Shown: piece after piece, positions 1 through 4,946 of the stretch | Position numbering within the stretch: position 1 is the first letter of the stretch | How the letters are laid out: each line of letters starts with the position of its first letter | Source: an uncultured Erythrobacteraceae bacterium | GTDB lineage: Bacteria > Pseudomonadota > Alphaproteobacteria > Sphingomonadales > Sphingomonadaceae | Assembly: GCA_950071875.1 (NCBI GenBank) | Contig: CATMNW010000175.1 | Location: 1-5,725, forward strand | Direction of reading: 5' to 3' | Length of the DNA stretch: 5,725 nucleotides | Position numbers and translations under genes: made by a program | Notes under the pieces: model-generated | Seen by the model: only the letters and a program-made list of their open reading frames with translations | What the model was told of the DNA's origin: nothing | Database searches by the model: none

Positions 1-270
1 GCCGCGCCCGTTGTCTTCCACGGAGACGCTGCCGTCCGCATTCAGTTCGATCAGTACGAGATCGCAGTGTCCAGCCAGCGCCTCGTCGATGGCATTGTCC
101 GATACTTCGAACACCATGTGGTGGAGGCCCGATCCATCGTCGGTGTCACCGATATACATGCCCGGGCGTTTGCGGACCGCATCGAGGCCCTTGAGCACCT
201 TGATCGAATCTGCGCCGTAACCGTTCTTCTTCGGCGCCTGCGCGCCCTGTTCTGCCGTGTTCTCGTCCAT
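1..270 (-). CDS. gyrB: DNA gyrase subunit B, N-terminal 90 codons (partial, runs off the left edge)
   Basis: This is the ATPase subunit of DNA gyrase, the type II topoisomerase that puts negative supercoils into DNA using ATP. The minus-strand translation from the ATG at 270-268 gives 90 residues in frame to the window edge. After a variable tail of about 18 residues it reads IKVLKGLDAVRKRPGMYIGD (23-42), the GyrB N-terminal signature. HHMVFEVSDNAIDEALAGH (50-68) follows, carrying the catalytic Glu55 and the Mg-binding Asn59 of the GHKL ATPase fold. VSVEDNGRG (82-90) includes Asp86, the residue type that contacts adenine. Family motifs GLDAVRKRPGMYIG and GLHHMVFEV...DNAIDEA separate it from most other GHKL proteins; ParE is similar but usually less close here. 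It is divergent from sdaA across 128 bp. No well-placed Shine-Dalgarno precedes the ATG: the nearest GGAG is 14 nt upstream. Confidence 0.97.
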   Translation of the reverse strand, partial: MDENTAEQGAQAPKKNGYGADSIKVLKGLDAVRKRPGMYIGDTDDGSGLHHMVFEVSDNAIDEALAGHCDLVLIELNADGSVSVEDNGRG

Positions 271-276
271 GCCGAG

Positions 277-305
277 TATATAGGCTCCAAAGGACGGAAA
301 TCCAA
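277..305 (-). promoter_or_regulatory. Candidate gyrB promoter adjoining the start codon
   Basis: On the minus strand TTGGAT (305-300) and TATATA (282-277) are separated by exactly 17 nt. TATACT, overlapping it at 280-275, matches the -10 consensus even better, with a 19-nt spacer. Only six bases separate TATATA from the gyrB ATG, so transcription would begin at or next to the start codon. The -35 match is weak (TTG only). The call is based on consensus and position alone. Confidence 0.4.
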
Positions 306-378
306 AGTTCCGGGCGCATTTTTTCCCACAGCTTGCAGCGCGTACGGTTTCACCTGCAACCGGTTGATTTCGGAAGCC

Positions 379-398
379 GAGGGGCGCATTCACGCGCC
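379..398 (+). promoter_or_regulatory. sdaA ribosome-binding region with a small hairpin abutting the ATG
   Basis: The only purine-rich Shine-Dalgarno-like stretch before sdaA is GAGGGG at 379-384, 14 nt from the ATG, which is longer than usual. The bases between form a perfect 5-bp inverted repeat, GGCGC (383-387) and GCGCC (394-398), around ATTCAC. The repeat ends directly at the start codon and overlaps the 3' part of the GAGGGG. The hairpin would alter spacing or access of this site. Its role is inferred. Confidence 0.35.
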
Positions 399-1784
399 AT
401 GCTTTCTGTGCTCGACATCTTTCGCATCGGGATCGGTCCGTCCTCTTCGCACACGGTCGGTCCCATGCGTATTGCGCGCACGTTCGTGCGCATGCTCGAC
501 AAGGCAGGCAAGCTGGGGCGGACTTCACGCGTAGCTGTGGAATTGCAGGGTTCACTTGCACTGACCGGAGTGGGGCACGGTACGGTCGATGCAAGTATCC
601 TTGGCCTGATGGGGTTCGCCCCAGATCGGACATGCCCCGACGAAGCTGCGGCAGCGCTGGCGACCGTTCACGCTGAAAAGAGCCTCGACCTTGGAGGCAA
701 GATGCGGATCGATTTCGATCCAGCCACGGACATCGATCTTGCCGGACACATCATTCCTGACCTGCATCCCAACGGCATGGTGCTGCGAGCATATTCGAAT
801 GACGGTGCTCTGCTTTCGGAGCGTACCTATTTCTCGACCGGCGGCGGTTTCGTGGCATCGCAGGCGCAGTTGAAGCGCAAGCCCGAGGATGACCGGATCA
901 ACACCGGCACACCCGTGCCGCACGATTTCGGCTCTGCCGCGGAATTGCTCGCGATCTGCAGGGAAACCGGGCTGCCGATCGCCCAACTGGTTCTGGCGAA
1001 CGAGGACGCCTTTCGCCCGCAGGAAAAGACCTTGGCGGGGATTGACCGCATTGCAGCGGCAATGGACCAGTGCATCGATCGCGGTCTTTCCCAACGCGGC
1101 ATTCTGCCGGGCGGCTTGCGGGTGGAACGCAGGGCACCGGAATTGTGGGACAAGCTGTCCGCCAATCCGCAATCGAACGAACGTGAACAATTGTTCGATT
1201 GGCTGAACTGCTATGCGATGGCCGTGAACGAGGAAAATGCCGCAGGTGGCCGGGTAGTGACCGCCCCGACGAACGGCGCGGCGGGTATCATTCCTGCGGT
1301 CATCCGCTTTTACTGTGTAACTGCCGGCGAAACCCCTTGTCGGGATAGCCGCCGCACCTTCCTGCTTACAGCGGGGGCAATCGGCCTCCTTTACAAGCAA
1401 CGCGCCAGTATCTCCGGTGCGGAAATGGGGTGCCAGGGTGAAGTGGGCGTTGCCTGTTCGATGGCAGCAGGTGGACTCGCAGCTCTATGGGGCGCATCGC
1501 CTGTCCAGATCGCCAGCGCGGCAGAAATCGGAATGGAGCATAATCTGGGCCTGACCTGTGACCCCGTGGGCGGGCTGGTGCAGGTCCCCTGTATCGAACG
1601 CAATGCGATCGGGGCGGTCAAGGCCGTCAATGCGGCGCGACTTGCATTGCACCGCACGGGCGCTGAAAGCCTTGTCAGCCTCGACCAGGTGATCGAAACC
1701 ATGCGGCAGACGGGCCTCGACATGAGCAACAAATACAAGGAAACCAGCCAGGGCGGGCTGGCGGTCAATGTGATCGAATGCTGA
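399..1784 (+). CDS. sdaA: L-serine ammonia-lyase (L-serine dehydratase), single-chain iron-sulfur type
   Basis: This cytoplasmic enzyme deaminates L-serine to pyruvate and ammonia using a [4Fe-4S] cluster, not PLP. The ATG at 399 gives 461 residues, the usual length. It begins MLSVLDIFRIGIGPSSSHTVGP, the family N-terminus with SSSHTVGP at 15-22, so an in-frame TTG at 333 is less likely. The SDH beta domain covers roughly 1-160 and the SDH alpha domain roughly 190-456, fused in one chain as in E. coli SdaA. Cluster cysteines are Cys345 (GCQGE), Cys387 (TCDPVGG) and Cys398 (PCIERNA). APTNGAAGIIPA lies at 289-300. The last residue is Cys461, matching the C-terminal cysteine that occupies the cluster in the Legionella type II enzyme as an autoinhibitory fourth ligand displaced by serine. 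The stop overlaps the start of the downstream transporter, so the two are probably an operon. No clear plus-strand promoter was found in the 128-bp spacer upstream. Confidence 0.97.
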   Translation: MLSVLDIFRIGIGPSSSHTVGPMRIARTFVRMLDKAGKLGRTSRVAVELQGSLALTGVGHGTVDASILGLMGFAPDRTCPDEAAAALATVHAEKSLDLGGKMRIDFDPATDIDLAGHIIPDLHPNGMVLRAYSNDGALLSERTYFSTGGGFVASQAQLKRKPEDDRINTGTPVPHDFGSAAELLAICRETGLPIAQLVLANEDAFRPQEKTLAGIDRIAAAMDQCIDRGLSQRGILPGGLRVERRAPELWDKLSANPQSNEREQLFDWLNCYAMAVNEENAAGGRVVTAPTNGAAGIIPAVIRFYCVTAGETPCRDSRRTFLLTAGAIGLLYKQRASISGAEMGCQGEVGVACSMAAGGLAALWGASPVQIASAAEIGMEHNLGLTCDPVGGLVQVPCIERNAIGAVKAVNAARLALHRTGAESLVSLDQVIETMRQTGLDMSNKYKETSQGGLAVNVIEC

Positions 1785-2485
1785 TGCTCCTGGGCGTGAT
1801 CGGCGCGGTTTCGGGCGCGCTGATAGTCGGGGCGATCTGGGGCCTCTACGGCAAGTTTCGTGCCCGTACCGAAGGCGTGATCGTGGCCATAGCCGGTGGC
1901 GCGCTTCTCCTTTCGATTGTCCTCGAACTGGTCCAGCCGGCGATCGAGAAAAGTTCGATGATCACTGCTGTCATCGGAGTGCTGGCGGGTGCCGCACTTT
2001 TCGCCGTGGTCGATTATCTCATAGACGAAAAGTGGGGTTCACAAAGTGGCGGGGGCATGCTGGCAGCGGTAACCCTCGACGGCATACCGGAGAACCTTGC
2101 GCTGGGCGTTGCGCTGATCGGTGCCGGGGCGACAGAAGCGGCGGCGCTGGCCGGATCGATCCTGCTTTCCAACTTGCCAGAAGCGGCCAGTGGCGCCCGC
2201 TCGATGCGGGAAAACCAGAACTTCCCGAGGTTGCGCATCCTTGGCATCTGGTCGGGGACCGCGGTAATTCTTTCTGCCGCTGCACTGTTCGGAAACAGCT
2301 TCCTCGCCCCGCTGAACTCCGACATGCTGGCCTTCATCAGCTGTTTGGCTGCCGGCGCTGTTACCGCCAGCCTGACCACCGAAGTCCTCCCGAAAGCGCA
2401 CGAGCAAGCCCGGCACTGGGCCGGTTTCGCAACCGCCATCGGCCTGTTGCTGGCTCTCCTGCTGCACTCGCTCGGGAACGGATAG
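1778..2485 (+). CDS. ZIP-family-like integral membrane metal transporter with an altered metal site
   Basis: This is a very hydrophobic 235-residue protein with about eight predicted membrane segments (near 3-22, 33-54, 62-81, 92-116, 119-139, 152-172, 183-200, 213-231), the ZIP topology. Segment 4 carries TLDGIPENLALG (99-110) and segment 5 LLSNLPEAASGA (129-140). These match the paired ZIP motifs of type HNxPEG and (H/Q)xxPEG. TTEVLPKAHE (200-209) resembles the ZIP 'ELLPEA' motif. The metal-site glutamates Glu105 and Glu135 are kept. The segment 4 histidine position is Asp101, and the usual polar residues of segment 5 are Ser131 and Asn132. The His-rich loop between segments 3 and 4 is absent and short (82-91). 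Metal choice (Zn, Fe, Mn) cannot be told. The ATG at 1778 overlaps the sdaA end by 7 nt; an in-frame ATG at 1784 shares one base with the sdaA stop (TGATG). Either fits translational coupling. Confidence 0.8.
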   Translation: MLMLLGVIGAVSGALIVGAIWGLYGKFRARTEGVIVAIAGGALLLSIVLELVQPAIEKSSMITAVIGVLAGAALFAVVDYLIDEKWGSQSGGGMLAAVTLDGIPENLALGVALIGAGATEAAALAGSILLSNLPEAASGARSMRENQNFPRLRILGIWSGTAVILSAAALFGNSFLAPLNSDMLAFISCLAAGAVTASLTTEVLPKAHEQARHWAGFATAIGLLLALLLHSLGNG

Positions 2486-2512
2486 ACTATCGACAGCTTG
2501 AATTGCGACGTT

Positions 2513-2519
2513 AGGGTGG
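2513..2519 (+). promoter_or_regulatory. Ribosome-binding site deciding the ATG 2525 start of the acyl-CoA synthetase
   Basis: AGGGTGG lies five bases before the ATG at 2525. This favours that start over an in-frame TTG at 2498, which is nine codons upstream and has no comparable purine-rich element at the right distance. Confidence 0.6.
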
Positions 2520-2524
2520 CGGTC

Positions 2525-4081
2525 ATGGGAGAGAGACAAACCGCCGCCAGCCTCGCCGAACCATTCGGCAGCTTCCCCGCAACAATCGCCGCGAATGCAG
2601 CGCAACTCGGTGGCAAGATCGCGTTGCGCGATGATACCGGGGAATTGACCTGGGCGCAGCTCGGCGATCGCGTGGAGCGCATATCGGCAAGGCTTGTCGA
2701 AGACGGCCTGGGGCGCGGGCAATCGGTTGCCATACTCGGCTACTCGTCGATACCTTACGCGCTGGTTTTCCTTGCTGCCGTGCGTGCCGGCGGTGTGGCC
2801 GCACCGCTGACCACCAGCGCCAGCCCGGAACAGCTTGCCGGCATGGCCAGCGATTCGGGAGCGAAGCATATTTTCATCGACCGTGCGAAGCTGGCCGAAC
2901 TGGGGGACGATTGCTTCCCCGGCATGACGCGCATTGTACTGGACGAGGAATTAGACGGCTGGATGAGTGCGGAAGGTTCGCACGCGCCGGATTTCGATCC
3001 GGCACCCCAGGACCCGTTCAATATCATTTATTCCAGCGGGACCACCGGCGTGCCCAAGGGCATCGTCCATTCACACCAGATGCGCTGGAGGCAGTTTTCC
3101 GCGACCGCCTCGAGCTGGCTTGAAAACGGAATGCCGGTACGGACCCTGGCCTCCACTCCGCTATATTCGAACACCACAATGGTCGCCTTCCTGCCGCCGC
3201 TTCTGGCAGGCGGCACGGTTCGGGTCATGCGCAAGTTCGATGTGCTTCGCTGGCTCGAATTCGCGCAAGCGGACCAGACGACCGCCACCATGCTTGTGCC
3301 GGTCCAATACCGGCGCCTCATGCAGGAACCGCGCTTCGGCGAATTCGACCTTTCTTCCCTCCAGCTCAAATATTGCACTTCCGCGCCATTCCCGGCGGAA
3401 CTGAAGCGCGAAGTGCTGGATCGTATGCCCGGGGCGCTGATCGAAATCTATTCGATGACCGAAGGCGGTGTCGTGTGTCTGCTCGAAGCGCACAAGTTTC
3501 CCGACAAGCTGCACACGGTCGGTCGCCCGGCACCCGGAAGCGAGCTGAAGGTGCTCGACGACAATGATGTACCCGTCGCGCCGGGCGAGGCGGGCAATCT
3601 CATCGGGCTCAGCCAGACGATGATGGCGGGGTACAAGAACCAGCCGGAAAAAACGCGCGAAGGTTACTGGACCGATCCGGAAACCGGCGTCACCTGGCAA
3701 CGCATGGGCGATATCGGCCGCGTCGATGCCGAAGGTTTCGTCGAGCTGGTGGGCAGGGCCAAGGACATGATTATTTCGGGCGGGTTCAATATCTTCCCGG
3801 TCGATCTGGAGGACGAACTGGCCAAGGAAGACGATGTGGTAGAGGCCGCTGTCATCGGTGTCCCGAGCGAGCGCTGGGGGGAAACGCCGGTCGGCTTCGT
3901 CACGCTGAAGGACGGTGCCCGATCCGTCGATTCAATACGGGAAGCGGTCAATTCCCGCCTGGGCAAGACGCAGCGTCTCGCTCAGCTTCACCAGATCGGG
4001 GAAATGCCGCGCAGTCATATCGGCAAATTGCTCAAGACCGACCTGCGCGAAGAGGCTGCACAAAGAGGCTTTCCGGAATGA
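2525..4081 (+). CDS. Class I adenylate-forming acyl-CoA synthetase / AMP-dependent CoA ligase (ANL superfamily)
   Basis: This 518-residue cytoplasmic enzyme is predicted to activate a carboxylic acid with ATP to an acyl-adenylate and then transfer it to CoA. All core ANL motifs are present and in order: the P-loop IIYSSGTTGVPKG (167-179), YSMTEGG (309-315), GDIG (395-398) with the ribose-binding Asp396, the hinge GRAKDMIISGGFNIFP (410-425), and the C-terminal catalytic lysine Lys501 in PRSHIGKLLK (495-504). The large AMP-binding domain spans about 15-405 and the mobile C-terminal domain about 410-510, a normal length. The start at 2525 has AGGGTGG five bases upstream. It begins 39 nt after the transporter stop, so it is probably in the sdaA operon. 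There is no carrier domain or reductase fusion, so a stand-alone CoA ligase is likelier than an NRPS module. Substrate (fatty, aromatic or short-chain acid) cannot be read from sequence alone. Confidence 0.9.
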   Translation: MGERQTAASLAEPFGSFPATIAANAAQLGGKIALRDDTGELTWAQLGDRVERISARLVEDGLGRGQSVAILGYSSIPYALVFLAAVRAGGVAAPLTTSASPEQLAGMASDSGAKHIFIDRAKLAELGDDCFPGMTRIVLDEELDGWMSAEGSHAPDFDPAPQDPFNIIYSSGTTGVPKGIVHSHQMRWRQFSATASSWLENGMPVRTLASTPLYSNTTMVAFLPPLLAGGTVRVMRKFDVLRWLEFAQADQTTATMLVPVQYRRLMQEPRFGEFDLSSLQLKYCTSAPFPAELKREVLDRMPGALIEIYSMTEGGVVCLLEAHKFPDKLHTVGRPAPGSELKVLDDNDVPVAPGEAGNLIGLSQTMMAGYKNQPEKTREGYWTDPETGVTWQRMGDIGRVDAEGFVELVGRAKDMIISGGFNIFPVDLEDELAKEDDVVEAAVIGVPSERWGETPVGFVTLKDGARSVDSIREAVNSRLGKTQRLAQLHQIGEMPRSHIGKLLKTDLREEAAQRGFPE

Positions 4082-4083
4082 AA

Positions 4084-4118
4084 AAAGGGGGCGAAACCAT
4101 CACGGTCTCGCCCCCTTT
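4084..4118. terminator. Bidirectional Rho-independent terminator between convergent genes
   Basis: The arms AAAGGGGGCGA (4084-4094) and TCGCCCCCTTT (4108-4118) pair perfectly. One A/C mismatch (4095/4107) and ACC/GGT follow, closing a five-base loop ATCAC. The plus strand continues TTTCTT. On the minus strand the hairpin is followed by six T (complement of 4081-4086). It starts only three bases past the acyl-CoA synthetase stop and lies 20 bp past the stop of the urcA-like gene, so it can end both transcripts. Confidence 0.93.
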
Positions 4119-4138
4119 CTTGTAGAGTGGCTGGAAGC

Positions 4139-4423
4139 TTACTTCGCTTCGACCATTGCAAAAGCGCTGCGCGCCTTGAGCGTGGCTTTGGCCTGCTTGT
4201 AAGTGTTGCTGATGCAGAAGCGATCGACCCAGTACGAAGTGCCGCACACTTCGCGCGCGGCATTGCGCAGACGGTGGTCGAGCTTGCGGGCATCTTCCTC
4301 GACGGCAAGGTCCAGATCGCCATATTCGACGGTTACGGCACCTTCGGGTGCATTCTGGGCCAGCGCGGGAGCGGCGGCCGAAACGGCGACGGCGAAAGCG
4401 GCAGTGAGAAGCGTGCTACGCAT
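4139..4423 (-). CDS. Small exported UrcA family protein
   Basis: This 94-residue protein of unknown function is probably periplasmic. The N-terminus has Arg2, then a long Ala-rich hydrophobic core (4-19) and a signal peptidase I site of type ALA|Q at 22/23. The mature part starts with an acidic VTVEYGDLDLAVEEDARKLDHRL section (31-52). The YGDLDL motif (34-39), AAREVC (55-60) and a second cysteine at 70 are the pattern of the UrcA family, found mostly in sphingomonads and caulobacters. Cys60 and Cys70 could form a disulfide after export. The start at 4423 is supported by AAGGA eight bases upstream on the minus strand (complement of TCCTT at 4432-4436). It converges on the acyl-CoA synthetase gene, shares its terminator, and has a structured region upstream. 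The biochemical role is not known. Confidence 0.88.
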   Translation of the reverse strand: MRSTLLTAAFAVAVSAAAPALAQNAPEGAVTVEYGDLDLAVEEDARKLDHRLRNAAREVCGTSYWVDRFCISNTYKQAKATLKARSAFAMVEAK

Positions 4424-4500
4424 GATGAAGTTCCTTTTTGCTCCGGAGTTGCCTTCGCGGCGAACCCGTTAGATTTCCCGCCGACTGAATGGGTTGCAAA

Positions 4501-4520
4501 TCGCAATGTTGCAATTGCGA
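4501..4520. promoter_or_regulatory. 7-6-7 inverted repeat upstream of the urcA-like gene (operator candidate)
   Basis: TCGCAAT (4501-4507) and ATTGCGA (4514-4520) are perfect inverted repeats around GTTGCA. They overlap two smaller palindromes, TTGCAA (4509-4514) and GCAATTGC (4511-4518). A further TTGCAA lies at 4494-4499. The site is 78 bp from the urcA-like start codon. Dyad size and spacing fit a dimeric transcription factor site; no regulator can be named. I saw no convincing -35/-10 pair here. Confidence 0.4.
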
Positions 4521-4542
4521 AAAACACATTGTGCAGTGCACA
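4518..4542 (-). terminator. Short palindrome followed by a T-run on the minus strand (weak terminator candidate)
   Basis: TGTGCA (4530-4535) and TGCACA (4537-4542) form a 13-bp palindrome about G4536. Read on the minus strand it is followed by ATGTG and then TTTTT (complement of AAAAA at 4520-4524). A transcript from the hairpin region upstream could end here. The stem is short, the loop would have to consume a base pair, and the T-run is displaced by about five bases. It could equally be an operator. Confidence 0.25.
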
Positions 4543-4561
4543 CAAGGCAAGGAAGCGTTTC

Positions 4562-4614
4562 GAGACGCGGCGCCAACGGGGGGGAGGGGAGAGGAGTGTC
4601 GGCGGCCGCGTCTC
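4562..4614. repeat. Perfect 10-bp inverted repeat enclosing a homopurine/homopyrimidine tract
   Basis: GAGACGCGGC (4562-4571) and GCCGCGTCTC (4605-4614) are exact inverted repeats. After a one-base bulge (G4604) GCC (4572-4574) pairs with GGC (4601-4603). The enclosed loop carries 19 consecutive purines on the plus strand (4578-4596), starting with seven G then AGGGGAGAGGAG. This is the strongest stem in the gene-free stretch and is listed separately because it is directly visible whichever strand is transcribed. Confidence 0.85.
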
Positions 4615-4622
4615 TACTCGCT

Positions 4623-4681
4623 GCCATATCGCCTCGCTGGTGCGGGGGCCCGTTCGGGCGGCCGCGAATGGCGAGGAAGGC
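4623..4681. repeat. Nested GC-rich inverted repeats
   Basis: Symmetric arm pairs, outside to inside: GCC/GGC (4623-4625, 4679-4681), CCTCGC/GCGAGG (4632-4637, 4671-4676), GCGG/CCGC (4642-4645, 4662-4665) and GCCC/GGGC (4648-4651, 4656-4659), around a four-base loop GTTC. Small internal loops separate the blocks. The ordered nesting suggests one rod-like stem; GC richness means some of this could be chance. Confidence 0.55.
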
Positions 4682-4727
4682 CAGAAGCTGGTGGGTCTAG
4701 GAGAGCCAACCGCTTCTGTAATTTGTT

Positions 4728-4758
4728 CCGGATCAGTGGATCAGGGGTCACCATCCGG
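4728..4758. repeat. Inverted repeat CCGGAT/ATCCGG with internal tandem GGATCAG copies
   Basis: CCGGAT (4728-4733) pairs with ATCCGG (4753-4758), and inside it GTG (4736-4738) with CAC (4749-4751). Across the left arm the heptamer GGATCAG occurs twice with an 8-bp period (4730-4736 and 4738-4744). It could be an extra RNA hairpin at the edge of the structured region or a protein site. No function is assigned. Confidence 0.4.
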
Positions 4759-4816
4759 CTGCAAGAGCTGTAATAATGTTGCTTGACCGCGAACGAAAGT
4801 GAGAAAACATTGAAAC

Positions 4817-4846
4817 TTGTTGCGCAAAACGCAACCGCCCTATCCT
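4817..4846 (+). promoter_or_regulatory. Probable guaA promoter/operator region
   Basis: TTGTTG (4817-4822) and TATCCT (4841-4846) are spaced by 18 bp and make a passable sigma-70-type pair about 100 bp before guaA. Between them lies the inverted repeat GTTGCG (4819-4824) / CGCAAC (4830-4835) around CAAAA, overlapping the -35 and spacer as a repressor site would. An alternative -35, TTGACC, sits at 4783-4788 with only a poor -10 partner. The remaining leader (4847-4946) contains a possible four-codon reading frame (ATG 4887 to TGA 4901) and nothing else recognisable. Confidence 0.35.
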
Positions 4847-4946
4847 GAGCCTTCTAGGTAAGGTCGTCATAACAGGCGCGGGGACAATGCGGCCCGTTTG
4901 ATTGCCGGTGCTGGACAGTGGACGCCGCCTGCCTTTAACGGGGCCC

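Larger units (their letters stand above)
4562..4718 (-). ncRNA. Candidate structured RNA with two anti-Shine-Dalgarno hairpin loops
   Basis: Three hairpins follow each other on the minus strand. Hairpin A (4718-4682) has 7-bp arms CAGAAGC/GCTTCTG, further GG/CC-type pairs, and loop CTCTCCTAGA containing CTCCT. Hairpin B (4681-4623) is nested: CCTCGC/GCGAGG outside, GCGG/CCGC next, GCCC/GGGC inside. Hairpin C (4614-4562) has a perfect 10-bp stem GAGACGCGGC/GCCGCGTCTC plus three inner pairs. Its 26-nt loop holds an uninterrupted pyrimidine run of CTCCTCTCCCC type. C-rich anti-SD loops on consecutive stems are known from alphaproteobacterial cuckoo/CcsR-type sRNAs. No open reading frame with family character lies here. 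Neither a clear promoter nor a strong terminator was found, so the region may instead be a leader of the urcA-like gene, or be transcribed from the other strand. Confidence 0.4.

Noticed and set aside
333..398. Upstream TTG start for sdaA adding 22 residues
   Set aside because: The added residues do not belong to the family N-terminus, which begins at the ATG at 399.
552..1400. Long minus-strand open frame opposite sdaA (282 codons)
   Set aside because: It is antisense to a fully recognised gene, has no family character, and long antisense frames are common in GC-rich coding DNA.
2498..2524. Upstream TTG start for the acyl-CoA synthetase adding nine residues
   Set aside because: ATG 2525 has a good AGGGTGG ribosome-binding site; the TTG has none.
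2039..2869. Minus-strand open frames opposite the transporter and the ligase start
   Set aside because: The translation is low-complexity Arg/Ala/Gly-rich and spans two well-supported plus-strand genes.
4562..4718. CsrA/RsmA-sequestering RNA on the plus strand (GGA in loops)
   Set aside because: Plus-strand loops do show AGGAG-type sequence, but I have no evidence for a Csr system in this organism, and the anti-SD reading on the minus strand fits known alphaproteobacterial RNAs better. Not excluded.
4560..4740. tRNA, SRP RNA or 6S RNA gene in the gene-free stretch
   Set aside because: No T-loop GTTCRA with a matching acceptor stem, no conserved SRP tetraloop and asymmetric loop region (GGAAGCAGCC-type), and no single long rod with a central bubble as in 6S RNA.
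4127..4786. Plus-strand 219-codon open frame across the urcA-like gene and the gene-free stretch
   Set aside because: It starts inside an antisense gene and crosses several inverted repeats; no ribosome-binding site or recognisable domain.
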